Assembly: GCF_963676475.1 (NCBI RefSeq)
Contig: NZ_OY781106.1
Coordinates: forward strand, 1,798,001-1,862,000
Length of the DNA stretch: 64,000 nt
Reading direction: 5' to 3'
Source of the DNA: an uncultured Celeribacter sp.
GTDB lineage: Bacteria; Pseudomonadota; Alphaproteobacteria; Rhodobacterales; Rhodobacteraceae
Shown here piece after piece: positions 26,500-34,292 of the stretch. The position numbers were made by a program, and so were the translations under genes. Below the pieces are notes generated by a model that was given only the letters and a program-made list of their open reading frames with translations, had not been told where the DNA came from and did not search any database. Numbering within the stretch: the first letter of the stretch is position 1; the number at the start of each line of letters is the position of its first letter.

Positions 26500-27476
26500 T
26501 GGGACACGATCACAGTAACGGGCACGATCATGCAAACGGGCATGGGCACAGCCACGCACATGGACATGCGGGGCATTCGCACGGTCCGACCCTCTCGGCC
26601 AATGATACGCCCGAGGCGCGCCGGTCCAAGGAACGCGCCATCCTCATCGCCGCGGCCCTGACGGGCGGCTTCATGGGGGCCGAGGTCATCGGCGGGCTCA
26701 TCTCCGGATCGCTCGCGCTTTTGGCCGATGCGGGCCACATGCTGACCGACTTCGCCTCGCTCCTGCTGGCCTGGTTCGCCTTCCGGCTGGCGCGGCGACC
26801 GGCGGACTGGAAGCGGACCTACGGCTTCGACCGCTTCTCGGTGCTGGCCGCCTTCGTGAACGGGGTCACGCTGTTCGCCATCGCGGGGTGGATCGTCTTC
26901 GAGGCCGTCCAGCGCCTGCGCGATCCGCACGAGGTGCTGGGCGGGCTGATGCTCTGGGTCGCCGTGGGAGGTCTCGTGGTGAACGTTCTGGCCTTCTGGG
27001 TGCTCAGCCGCGCGGAGGGCGACAACCTCAACGTCCGTGCCGCCGCCCTGCACGTCATGGGCGATCTGCTCGGCTCGGTCGCGGCGATTGCGGCCTCGCT
27101 CATCATTATCTGGACAGGTTGGACCCCCATCGACCCGATCCTGTCGGTGCTGGTTGCCCTTCTCATCCTGCGCTCGGCGTGGTCCGTGGTGCGCGAGAGC
27201 GGCCACATCCTGCTCGAAGGCGCGCCCGCTGGCTTCGATCCCCGCGCCGTCGCGGCCGACCTGGAAGTCACGCTGCCCGGAGTGGCCCGCGCCCATCACG
27301 TCCACGCCTGGTCGATCACTCAGGAGCGGCCTATGGCCACGCTGGAGGTCGAGCTCGCGTCGGGCGCGGTGGCGGACGACGTGCGCCGCGCCGTGAAAGG
27401 CCGCGTGCGCGAGACGACCGGGATGGAGCATGTGACCGTCGAGGTGGCGGCAGGCGCAGAGCACAGGAGGGGTTAA
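26499..27476 (+). CDS. Cation diffusion facilitator (CzcD-like Zn/Cd/Co exporter)
   Basis: The 325-residue inner-membrane antiporter starts with a His-rich cytoplasmic tail (about residues 3-34, many HGH/HSH pairs). Six transmembrane helices follow, with the metal-site motifs ALLADAGHMLTD in helix II and ALHVMGDLLGS in helix V. A cytoplasmic C-terminal domain contains HHVHAWSI. It exports divalent metal in exchange for protons. Downstream of the MerR-type promoter and the 40-codon ORF, it forms a metal-inducible unit. The ATG at 26499 follows GGAGGGACGG. Confidence 0.95.
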   Translation: MGHDHSNGHDHANGHGHSHAHGHAGHSHGPTLSANDTPEARRSKERAILIAAALTGGFMGAEVIGGLISGSLALLADAGHMLTDFASLLLAWFAFRLARRPADWKRTYGFDRFSVLAAFVNGVTLFAIAGWIVFEAVQRLRDPHEVLGGLMLWVAVGGLVVNVLAFWVLSRAEGDNLNVRAAALHVMGDLLGSVAAIAASLIIIWTGWTPIDPILSVLVALLILRSAWSVVRESGHILLEGAPAGFDPRAVAADLEVTLPGVARAHHVHAWSITQERPMATLEVELASGAVADDVRRAVKGRVRETTGMEHVTVEVAAGAEHRRG

Positions 27477-27830
27477 GCGCTATCCATCCCCAGGCAGGAA
27501 TGGGCCATGGGTGTATCCGAACACGTCAGGTCTTCGCGCGTAGCGTCGCGAAAGCCTAGTTTGTCCAAGGTTTGTTGCTGCTGTCATCGCGAGATGCAGC
27601 GGCGACAAATCTGACAGTGAGGAAAGCGCGGGCGGACTTCCCTCCCCCGACGGTTGCTACACGCTGGTGCGCACGGCTGCTTCGGGTAAGTCGTACCGCG
27701 GCGTCGGTCTTCCCGTCGAAGGCCTGGTCAGGGCCGTCTCTGCCGGGCAGACCCGCTCATCCGGGCGTCCTTCACGCCGTGCTGCTGCATGACCGCTTCG
27801 AGCCCAAACTGGATTTCCTCATTCAAGAAG
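27477..27830. other. Gene-free stretch after the CDF exporter
   Basis: About 350 bp between converging genes. A short piece near 27780-27830 (VLLHDRFEPKLDFLIQE) looks like the tail of a lost protein gene, but I cannot name it. Confidence 0.4.
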
Positions 27831-28700
27831 TTAGGGATCAGCCACTACATTTCGCATCCAATCCAGCAGCGTCTGTGAGGCACTCGTTATCCGTCGATCC
27901 TTGGGCACCGTCAGCCAATAGCTCCCGAGTGTCACGGTCGTTGCGACTGGGCGTATCAGCCGACCTGAAAGAAGCTGACGTTCGAACATTGCCACCGGCA
28001 GCAGCGCGATGCCGAAACCCTCGACAGCAACATCCGCCAGTCCGATCGAGCTGTCCAGAACCGGCCCCGTGAGGGGCGGACAGACCTCTGCTGTCTGGGC
28101 GAACCAGGCGGGCCACTCATCGGCCCGGTAGCTGCGCAAAAGCGTGTGCCGACGGATATCCGCCAAGGTCTGGATGTCCAACCTCGGGGAACAGAGCGGG
28201 GTCATCGGGGCGTCCATGATGTGATGGGCTTCGACCCCCGACCATTGGCCATCGCCGAAACGGATCGCGACATCCAATCCCTCGCGGGCTATTTCCACGC
28301 GGTTGTTATGCGTGGACAGGCGCAGCGTGACTTCAGGATGTGCTCGAGTAAAGGTCTGAAGCCGGGGAATAAGCCATCCCACGGCGAAGGTTGTCACGAC
28401 TCCGATGTTGAGAATTTCGGTCGGCGGCCCTCCGGTAACCCGGTCAAGGCCTCGGGCAATGTCGTCCAGACTCCGCTCCATCACTGGGAACAGCGCTTGT
28501 CCGGCATCGGTCATGACCAGCCCCGCCGGAGTGCGGTGAAACAGGGTCACACGCAGCGTATCCTCAAGCCGCGCGATCTGGTGGCTAACGGCCGCTTGCG
28601 TCACACGAAGTTCGATGGCAGCCCGGGTAAAGCTGCCCTGACGCGCGGCCACCTCAAAGGTGCGCAAGGCGTTCAAGGGGATGTCGGGACGATCTGGCAT
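27831..28700 (-). CDS. ampR: LysR-family regulator, AmpR/GcvA type
   Basis: The 289-residue regulator has the N-terminal LysR helix-turn-helix (NALRTFEVAARQGSFTRAA, then VTQAAVSHQIARLE) and a substrate-binding domain of the AmpR/GcvA subgroup (VTTFAVGWLIPRLQTF, DVAIRFGDG). It is divergent from a class C beta-lactamase gene with only 92 bp between, the classical ampR-ampC arrangement. The palindrome beside its start would serve autorepression and ampC induction. The symbol is assigned from context. Confidence 0.88.
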   Translation of the reverse strand: MPDRPDIPLNALRTFEVAARQGSFTRAAIELRVTQAAVSHQIARLEDTLRVTLFHRTPAGLVMTDAGQALFPVMERSLDDIARGLDRVTGGPPTEILNIGVVTTFAVGWLIPRLQTFTRAHPEVTLRLSTHNNRVEIAREGLDVAIRFGDGQWSGVEAHHIMDAPMTPLCSPRLDIQTLADIRRHTLLRSYRADEWPAWFAQTAEVCPPLTGPVLDSSIGLADVAVEGFGIALLPVAMFERQLLSGRLIRPVATTVTLGSYWLTVPKDRRITSASQTLLDWMRNVVADP

Positions 28701-28704
28701 GAGC

Positions 28705-28723
28705 TGAACTTATGCGAAGTTCA
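28705..28723. promoter_or_regulatory. LysR-type operator between ampR-like gene and ampC
   Basis: TGAACTT-ATGCG-AAGTTCA is a perfect 7-bp inverted repeat containing the T-N11-A pattern of LysR sites. It starts 5 bp before the regulator's start codon and lies about 70 bp before ampC. Confidence 0.8.
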
Positions 28724-28792
28724 ATGTTTTGTCGTCTTATTATTGTCCGCAGCCCCCGATATTTCAGCCTCGAACACTGAAAAGGACCAGAC

Positions 28793-29935
28793 ATGAAACA
28801 CACTTCAATCCTTTCCGCCCTGATCGTGACAGCTTCTTTCACGCCGGCGCTTGCGCAGGACAGCCAGCGGACGTTCGAAGCTGACGCCGCTGCAAGCTTT
28901 GAGAAGGCGATCGCGGACTATGATATCCCCGGCCTGATTGTGGGCGTGACCCGTAACGGGCAGCACCAGTTCTACCAGACGGGCTTGGCATCGCGCGAGG
29001 ACCAGCGGTCTGTGACGCCTGACACCCTGTTCGAACTCGGGTCCATCAGCAAGATTTTCAATGTCACACTGGCGGCCGTGGCCGAGGAGCGGGGAAAACT
29101 GTCGCTTGATGCCCCGGTCTCGACCTATCTTCCGTCCCTGCAAGGATCACCCGCAGGCGAGCTTACACTGATGGACCTTGCGACGCATCATTCCGGCGGC
29201 CTGCCCCTGCAGGTCCCTAGCGAGGCCGAGAATGTCGATCAACTGGTGGAGTGGCTGGGGGATTGGCAGCCCTCTGAGCCGGGTGCGCGCAGCTACTCCA
29301 ACATCAGTATCGGCCTGCTGGGCCACATCAGCTCCGACGCCATGGGTATGAGCTATGCTGATGCCCTGCAGATGGACCTCTTTCCTGCGCTCGGGTTGAC
29401 GAACACCTGGATCGACGTGTCGCAGGACGTAGCGGGCTCTTATGCCTTTGGGTATGACCGCAAGACGAATGCACCGATCCGTGTCACGCCCGGTGTTCTT
29501 GACGACGAAGCCTATGGTGTAAAATCGTCCGCTCGTGACATGCTGAAACTTCTGGACATCGAGCTTGGGAATGCGGATGTCTCCGCCGAAATCCAAGATG
29601 CGGTGTCGCGCACCCAGACGGGGCAGTTCCAGACGAGCCTCTTCACGCAGGCGATGATCTGGGAGGCCTACCCATGGCCCGTTGACCAGGAACGCCTGGT
29701 GGATGGAAATGGCTATGATTTTATCCTCAAGCCCCAACCGATGCATGACTTGGCAGGTCTGTCCGATGAGGATATCATCCTCAACAAGACTGGCTCCACG
29801 AACGGGTTCGGTGGATACATTGCTATGGTGCCCAGCAAAGATCTGGGGGTCGTGGTCCTTGCAAACCGCAACTATCCCAACGAGGCCCGGGTCCGCGCGA
29901 CCCATGACCTGATCACCCGCATTCTGGCTGAGTGA
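28793..29935 (+). CDS. ampC: Class C beta-lactamase
   Basis: The 380-residue periplasmic enzyme has a signal peptide (cleavage expected near residue 21). All class C landmarks are present: the nucleophile motif SISK at 84-87, GGLPLQVP (135-142), YSN at 168-170, KTG at 332-334, and the C-terminal run with LGVVVLANRNYPN. It hydrolyses cephalosporins and penicillins. The intact frame, start motif (AAAGGACC before the ATG) and divergent AmpR-type gene indicate an inducible, functional unit. Its location inside a 23-kb transposable segment is notable. Confidence 0.94.
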   Translation: MKHTSILSALIVTASFTPALAQDSQRTFEADAAASFEKAIADYDIPGLIVGVTRNGQHQFYQTGLASREDQRSVTPDTLFELGSISKIFNVTLAAVAEERGKLSLDAPVSTYLPSLQGSPAGELTLMDLATHHSGGLPLQVPSEAENVDQLVEWLGDWQPSEPGARSYSNISIGLLGHISSDAMGMSYADALQMDLFPALGLTNTWIDVSQDVAGSYAFGYDRKTNAPIRVTPGVLDDEAYGVKSSARDMLKLLDIELGNADVSAEIQDAVSRTQTGQFQTSLFTQAMIWEAYPWPVDQERLVDGNGYDFILKPQPMHDLAGLSDEDIILNKTGSTNGFGGYIAMVPSKDLGVVVLANRNYPNEARVRATHDLITRILAE

Positions 29936-30195
29936 GTCGACATTACCGGCCGCATCGGCATGCTTGGAAGAGCGTGCCTATGTCGGTTTTGTCCGCTCAG
30001 CGGACCTTTGGCCTCCCAGCGTATGCTGCACCAGGTCATGGACGACCGCTTCGGCGAAGCTGCATCGCAGCGTTGATAGTCCCGTCCAAGGTCCGGTAGG
30101 GGCCGGGAGCGACGGCGCACTGAGGGTGACCGTGGATGTGCTTCCGCCGCGCCGTCGTATGACTGCTTCAGCCCTTTGCGGACAGTGGGACGCTT

Positions 30196-30644
30196 ATGTT
30201 AACGAGCATCATGCTTACTTTCAGACCTTCATCAGATCAGGACTTGTCGCGCGTCATGGAGATATGGCGTCGGGCGGTCGACGCCACTCATCACTTCCTT
30301 GCGCCCGTCGACAAGTCGGCCATTGAGGCCGAGCTTATGGAGTTCTTCCCAAAGGTGAGCCTGCAACTTGCAGTCGATGCCGCAGGCACGCCGCAGGGTT
30401 TCATGTTTCTGCATGACGGTCATCTGGAGGCACTGTTTATCGACCCGGATCAACATGGAAAAGGGATCGGCAAAGCCCTCATATCGCGGCCCATCCTGAG
30501 CTGACAACCGATGTGAATGAGCAAAACCCAGAGGCGCTCGCGTTCTATGAGCATGTCGGTTTCGTCCGCACGGGAACGTCTTCCCATGATGGGCAGGGAA
30601 GGCCTTACCCCCTCATTCATTTGCGGCATCAGTCACCTATGTGA
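30196..30644 (+). pseudogene. GNAT acetyltransferase, frameshifted
   Basis: The first frame reads TFRPSSDQDLSRVMEIWRR to EALFIDPDQHGKGIGKAL, the acetyl-CoA-binding motif of GNAT enzymes. Near 30480 the frame shifts, and the second frame supplies the rest: HIAAHPELTTDVNEQNPEA, then FYEHVGFVRTG to the stop at 30642-30644. As sequenced, the enzyme would lose its last 50 residues. The likely start is the ATG at 30211 or 30196. Confidence 0.8.
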
Positions 30645-31909
30645 GCGGCGGCCCCGTCGCCTTGCTGTTGGACGCTGCGTTTCTCATGCTCGTGCGGCGA
30701 ATGACCGGAAGGTCCCGCAAAGCAGTCCTTCACCACGAAAAATGCTGCGCGATGCACGATCGGCCGCTTCGGTGACGGTGCGGAGCCGCATCGACGCTCG
30801 CTTCGAATGGCCGGTATGGGCCGGGAATGACGTCCGCCGAATACCGGCGCATTTTCCAGCTCTTCGGCACGTTGCAACAAGCGTGAAGCTGTGCGGAGGT
30901 TCAGTTGAGCGCAGTCGGCGGGGGCACCGTTCAAGGCCTCGGCGATCGCCTCGACCATGTCGTCGGAGAGACCTCGTTTCTCACCTTCCCTGCGGACGAA
31001 CGCCACCAGATCGCTCCGCGACAGCGCTTGCAGACGGATCGGCGGGCAGCGGCTCAGCAGAGGCTCGGGCAGCAAGCGGTAGTTGTTCGAGGTCAGCACT
31101 CAGCCCACCCAGCTCATATCGAATTTGACCTGATAGAACGGGCAGCTCCAGTGCCGCGCGCTCAATGATTCGAGCAGCGGCAGAAGTGCCTCCGCCAGCC
31201 CAAAAGCGCGGCCGTTGCGAGAGGTCGCGCGCCCCGCCTTTTCGATCTCGTCCACGACGATCACCGGATTGCCGATCCGTGATTGCAGGATGGTTTCTAG
31301 GAGCCTCCCCGGGCAGGCCCCACCCCAACCACGCTGTGATCCGACGACGCCGAAAGAGGCATTCTCGCCCGTCGCCTCAATCACCGGCGCCGGTGTGCCG
31401 AGGATCTCGCCAAGACGTCTGGCCCAATGGCTCTTGCCGATCCCGGGCGGCCCGTCGAGCAGCACCGGCGGCAGGCGCAGTCCCGGCCAGCCCTCACGCA
31501 CGGATCGGCGCATCGCCTGCCAGACGAGCTCCGTTGCCGGGGCCATCCAGGGCATGTCCGCATGCAGCTCGGATGCCAGTTCGTCAGCGCGATGCTCGCT
31601 CGCGATGGCGATCAGCTCGACGCCATCGCGCAGAATCTCCAACCGCTCCCGGTCCTCGCGGTTCAGATGGTCCGCCCCGGACGCGACGCGACGTCGTTCC
31701 AGCACACTCGAGACCCGTCGATAGATCCGTCGTCTATCATCCTCGTGAAGACCCGGCGCCCCGGAATCCTCGAACGGCGCGTGCTCGTTTTGCTCAATTT
31801 GGTTGCCGAGCCGTAAATGCTTGAGGTGCCGAGTGAACCGTCGCTCAAGGACCTGGCGGGTTTCATTTGGGTCGAAGAACCGGGCTTCAATGAAGGGGAT
31901 GCGGGACAT
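30629..31909 (-). pseudogene. AAA-family ATPase with an internal stop codon
   Basis: This is a Lon-like AAA ATPase of unknown role. Starting at the ATG at 31909 it shows a Walker A motif (LLDGPPGIGKSHWARRL), a Walker B motif (VIVVDEIEKAG) and a sensor/arginine-finger region. An in-frame TGA at 31100-31102 interrupts it; reading through gives LTSNNYRLLPEPLLSRCPPI and more of the domain. A single TGG to TGA change (FDMSWVGW to FDMSWVG-stop) explains it. The start lies 82 bp downstream of tnpB. The last 40 or so codons before the stop at 30629 look non-conserved. Confidence 0.82.
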
Positions 31910-31990
31910 GGGAGACCTCGGAAAGATGGGTGGTATTGCGGAACTGGCGGGCAAATCGCCGACCATATGTCGGAAAGCAGAAAGCCGATA

Positions 31991-32342
31991 TCAGAGAAAG
32001 ACCGGCTTGCGGGTGACGGAGCTTGTCACTCCTCTCCAATCAATCCCTTCGAAAAGGGCGTCGAACTGGACTTTGCTCAAGGTGATCGGCCCGTCCTGCG
32101 CTTTCGGCCAGGTGAAACGCTTGTCGTGCAATCGTTTCATGATCAAGACGAGACCGGAGCCATCCCAGACCAGAAGCTTGAGCCTGTCGGCGCGGCGGGA
32201 CCGGAACACGTAGATCGCCCCCCGAATAGGGATCGAGGTCGAAATTGTTGGCGACGCAGGCGGCGAGCCCATCCATCCCCTTGCGGAAGTCGACAGGCTC
32301 GGTGGCGAGAAAAATGCGGTAATTGCCAGATGGGGAAATCAT
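31991..32342 (-). pseudogene. tnpB: IS66 accessory protein TnpB, frameshifted
   Basis: TnpB begins MISPSGNYRIFLATEPVDFR at 32342 and overlaps the tnpA stop by 4 nt (ATGA). The frame breaks after DLDPYSG in a run of six C residues (32218-32223, plus strand). Removing one base restores AIYVFRSRRADRLKLLVWDG and the rest to VTRKPVFL. The gene is otherwise full length (about 116 codons), so a single indel disables it. Confidence 0.88.
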
Positions 32343-32731
32343 ACTGCGTTCCTCACGGCACACAGTATCTCTGTCAGATGTTCGACGGGATAGCCCGGAG
32401 ATATTTCGATGGCTGTATCGCAACAGCGGATACGACAGAAACCGTCATTTGTGCCCAATGGCTCTCCGGCGGATGATGGTGCTTCGGTTTTCCGGTCTCC
32501 CGGGGCAATAAGTTCGACGAAGGTCTGTTCACTCTGGGCTTCTTCAGCCTTTTTGACCCAATGGGCAACGAGCGATTTGTTGGCCCCGATCTCCTCGGCT
32601 GTCTCGCGAATACCCGCCCGGGACAGGACATGCTCGACAGCTTTCGCTCGAAGCCCCTCGGGCCATTTGTGCCGCCCTGAAGAAGAGATGCGGACTGTAA
32701 ATCCCCACACCTTCATCTCTCTCGGCATCAT
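32339..32731 (-). CDS. tnpA: IS66 accessory protein TnpA
   Basis: The roughly 130-residue protein has a helix-turn-helix (RAKAVEHVLSRAGIRETAEEIG, then KSLVAHWVKK at about residues 30-60) typical of IS66 TnpA. It lies just inside the right inverted repeat and is translationally coupled to tnpB. The exact start is uncertain: GTG at 32749, ATG at 32731 or ATG at 32716. No tnpC follows tnpB; the nearest is almost 20 kb to the left in the same orientation. Confidence 0.82.
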   Translation of the reverse strand: MMPREMKVWGFTVRISSSGRHKWPEGLRAKAVEHVLSRAGIRETAEEIGANKSLVAHWVKKAEEAQSEQTFVELIAPGDRKTEAPSSAGEPLGTNDGFCRIRCCDTAIEISPGYPVEHLTEILCAVRNAV

Positions 32732-32803
32732 TCCATCCAGAATCACCACCTCCGTTCATTTGGTGGTCACACCATCGCAAATCCCTTATTTTATTGAAAC
32801 ATG

Positions 32804-32822
32804 GGGGCTTTGCACCGCTTAC
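32804..32822 (-). repeat. Right terminal inverted repeat, IS66 type
   Basis: Read inward on the minus strand it begins GTAAGCGGTGCAAAGCCCC; see the left repeat at 9646-9664 for the match. Confidence 0.92.
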
Positions 32823-32830
32823 GTTTTTTA
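32823..32830. repeat. Target-site duplication, right copy (8 bp)
   Basis: GTTTTTTA, identical to 9638-9645. Confidence 0.95.
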
Positions 32831-33227
32831 TATTGTTCTGGCTCAACACTGTCAGGCTCAACAGGACGTCGGCAAAAATAGACACTAACAGGTCGTCCAG
32901 CCTTATGATGTTCTTTTATTTCTTCGACAGTACCACTCTCATGCTCTCCGGTGGGTGTCCCAATTCTGGTCCAGAATACACCAACTACGAGATCAGCCTT
33001 TTCCAAAACACTTTTGTTTATAATCCCTTGTGCTCGACCTCCAAGTTCAGGCGCGACAGAATTTTCCCACATCAAGGGAAGAAAAGCCATTTTTTGAGAA
33101 TTATTTTTTGAGAATTGGAGTGCGTCGCATTCCAATCATAAATTGTGTCTCGCGCAACTACTCTTTCAGCCCGGACATCGCTCGGACTTGCAATCATCAC
33201 ATTCAATATTTTTGCATCATAGGCCAT
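32831..33227 (-). pseudogene. DUF4062-type gene, N-terminal half with a 14-bp duplication
   Basis: Starting at the ATG at 33227, the frame reads MAYDAKILNVMIASPSDVRA and continues to TIYDWNATHS. A tandem 14-bp duplication (33089-33102 and 33103-33116) then shifts it. Removing one copy joins it to QKMAFLPLMWENS and on through VVGVFWTRIGTPTGE to EPEQY, where the 23-kb element enters. The fold resembles DUF4062/nucleoside-deoxyribosyltransferase-like domains. Together with 9138-9645 it makes 296 codons. The gene has thus suffered two independent inactivating events. Confidence 0.85.
33089..33116. repeat. 14-bp tandem duplication
   Basis: ATTTTTTGAGAATT occurs twice in a row; it shifts the reading frame of the DUF4062-type gene by two bases. 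Confidence 0.95.
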
Positions 33228-33277
33228 TATTAAATCCCCACTTTTGCATGACTATTCATATTCTCCATAATGAAGTC

Positions 33278-33358
33278 CAGCGCCTGACCCGAGGGTGGGC
33301 GTGTCAGCGCCCGCCCTGTGGGGCGGGACAGGCGCTGAGCGATGACTGTGTCATCGCT
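33278..33358. repeat. Cluster of palindromes before the rhodanese gene
   Basis: Three perfect inverted repeats are packed together: CAGCGCCTG/CAGGCGCTG (33278-33286 with 33329-33337), CCCGCCC-TGTG-GGGCGGG (33310-33327) inside it, and AGCGATGAC-TGT-GTCATCGCT (33338-33358). No T run follows, so these are not ordinary terminators. Confidence 0.75.
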
Positions 33359-33427
33359 TGGCATCCCGCACAAACCATTGCCCTCCAAACCTCGAACCGG
33401 TTAACTCTCTCTCAAGAGGAGACCCAC

Positions 33428-33820
33428 ATGCTCAAAAACTACAAAGACCTGCTCGCGGCCGCCCACGAAGTGATCGAAACGATCCCAACCCAAGACGCCA
33501 TCCGCCTCACCCGCGACGACAGTATCGTTTTCGTCGATCTCAGAGACCGGCGCGAGCTTGAGCGCGAAGGCCGTATTCCCGGCGCGTTTCATTGTCCGCG
33601 CGGGATGTTGGAGTTTTGGATCGACCCGGAAAGCCCCTATTACAAACCGAAGTTCGGCGAGGACAAAAAGTTCGTCTTTTACTGCGCCTCCGCCTGGCGC
33701 TCCGCGCTTGCCACGCAGACCTGTATCGAGATGGGGTTCACCAATGTGGCCCATGTGGCGGGCGGGTTTACCGCGTGGAAAATGCATGGCGGGCCGGTCG
33801 AAGAGGTCGAAAAGCCCTAA
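33428..33820 (+). CDS. Rhodanese-like sulfurtransferase
   Basis: The 130-residue cytoplasmic protein is a single rhodanese domain with the active-site loop CASAWR at 86-91 (catalytic Cys86) and the structural motifs VFVDLRDRRE (34-43) and RIPGAFHCPRG (49-59). It would transfer sulfur from thiosulfate or persulfide to an unknown acceptor. The ATG at 33428 follows AGAGGAGA. Its stop overlaps by 4 nt the stop of the converging IMPACT-family gene. Confidence 0.92.
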   Translation: MLKNYKDLLAAAHEVIETIPTQDAIRLTRDDSIVFVDLRDRRELEREGRIPGAFHCPRGMLEFWIDPESPYYKPKFGEDKKFVFYCASAWRSALATQTCIEMGFTNVAHVAGGFTAWKMHGGPVEEVEKP

Positions 33821-34167
33821 ACCCGGTCCAAATAATACCGCACCGCGTCTTGCACATGGCGGAACCGGTCGCCGCCTAAGTGTTTACCGCCATACCAGCG
33901 TGTTACGACGACAATCTGGCCGGTCACGCCCGCGCGTTCCAGCATCCGCAGGATCACCATCCCCGCCCCGCTTTCGCCATCGTCATTCTTCAACGGCATG
34001 CCATCGGGGAGGATCACCCCCCAAGTGTTATGCGTGGCCTTGGCGAATTTCTTTTTGCGGCAGAGCTCTTTGAGAAAGGCCTTGGCCTCCGCCTCGGACG
34101 CGCAAGCCCCGCCGGAGACCGCATATTTCGAGCCACGGTCGGATATGATGCCATCATAAATCTGCAT
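33817..34167 (-). CDS. YigZ/IMPACT-family protein (UPF0029)
   Basis: The 116-residue protein is the N-terminal IMPACT domain alone, without the usual C-terminal DUF1949 of YigZ. The signature is clear: DDGESGAGMVILRMLE followed by VVVTRWYGGKHLGGDRFRH. IMPACT-domain proteins are linked to translation control and possibly RNA binding, but the bacterial role is not settled. It converges on the rhodanese gene with a 4-nt overlap. Confidence 0.9.
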   Translation of the reverse strand: MQIYDGIISDRGSKYAVSGGACASEAEAKAFLKELCRKKKFAKATHNTWGVILPDGMPLKNDDGESGAGMVILRMLERAGVTGQIVVVTRWYGGKHLGGDRFRHVQDAVRYYLDRV

Positions 34168-34292
34168 GAACCGCTTATAAGATTAACGGAGCAGAACCGC
34201 CAGCGGGGCTGACGCACGAAAAACACACGACCACGCGACGGAAGCAACGCGCCCACCCGTAAAAGAGGGCAGAGACAAGAAAGGCTTTCACC

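Larger units (their letters stand above)
9646..32822. mobile_element. 23.2-kb IS66-ended transposon carrying Shango, metal efflux and ampC
   Basis: The segment is bounded by IS66-type inverted repeats and a perfect 8-bp target duplication, and it sits inside a DUF4062-type gene that becomes open again when it is removed. IS66 tnpA and tnpB lie just inside the right end, and an IS66 tnpC in the same orientation lies near the left end. The cargo is a Shango-type anti-phage operon, an integrase remnant, an IS1182 split by IS256, AraC, MerR/CDF metal efflux, AmpR-like/AmpC and several broken genes. Either the whole unit transposed at once, or an IS66 copy inserted here and later received nested DNA. 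The sequence proves the ends and the duplication, not the order of events. Confidence 0.88.

Noticed and set aside
33278..33358. CRISPR array or tRNA
   Set aside because: The repeats are inverted, not direct, and no cloverleaf or spaced direct repeats are visible here or elsewhere in the window.
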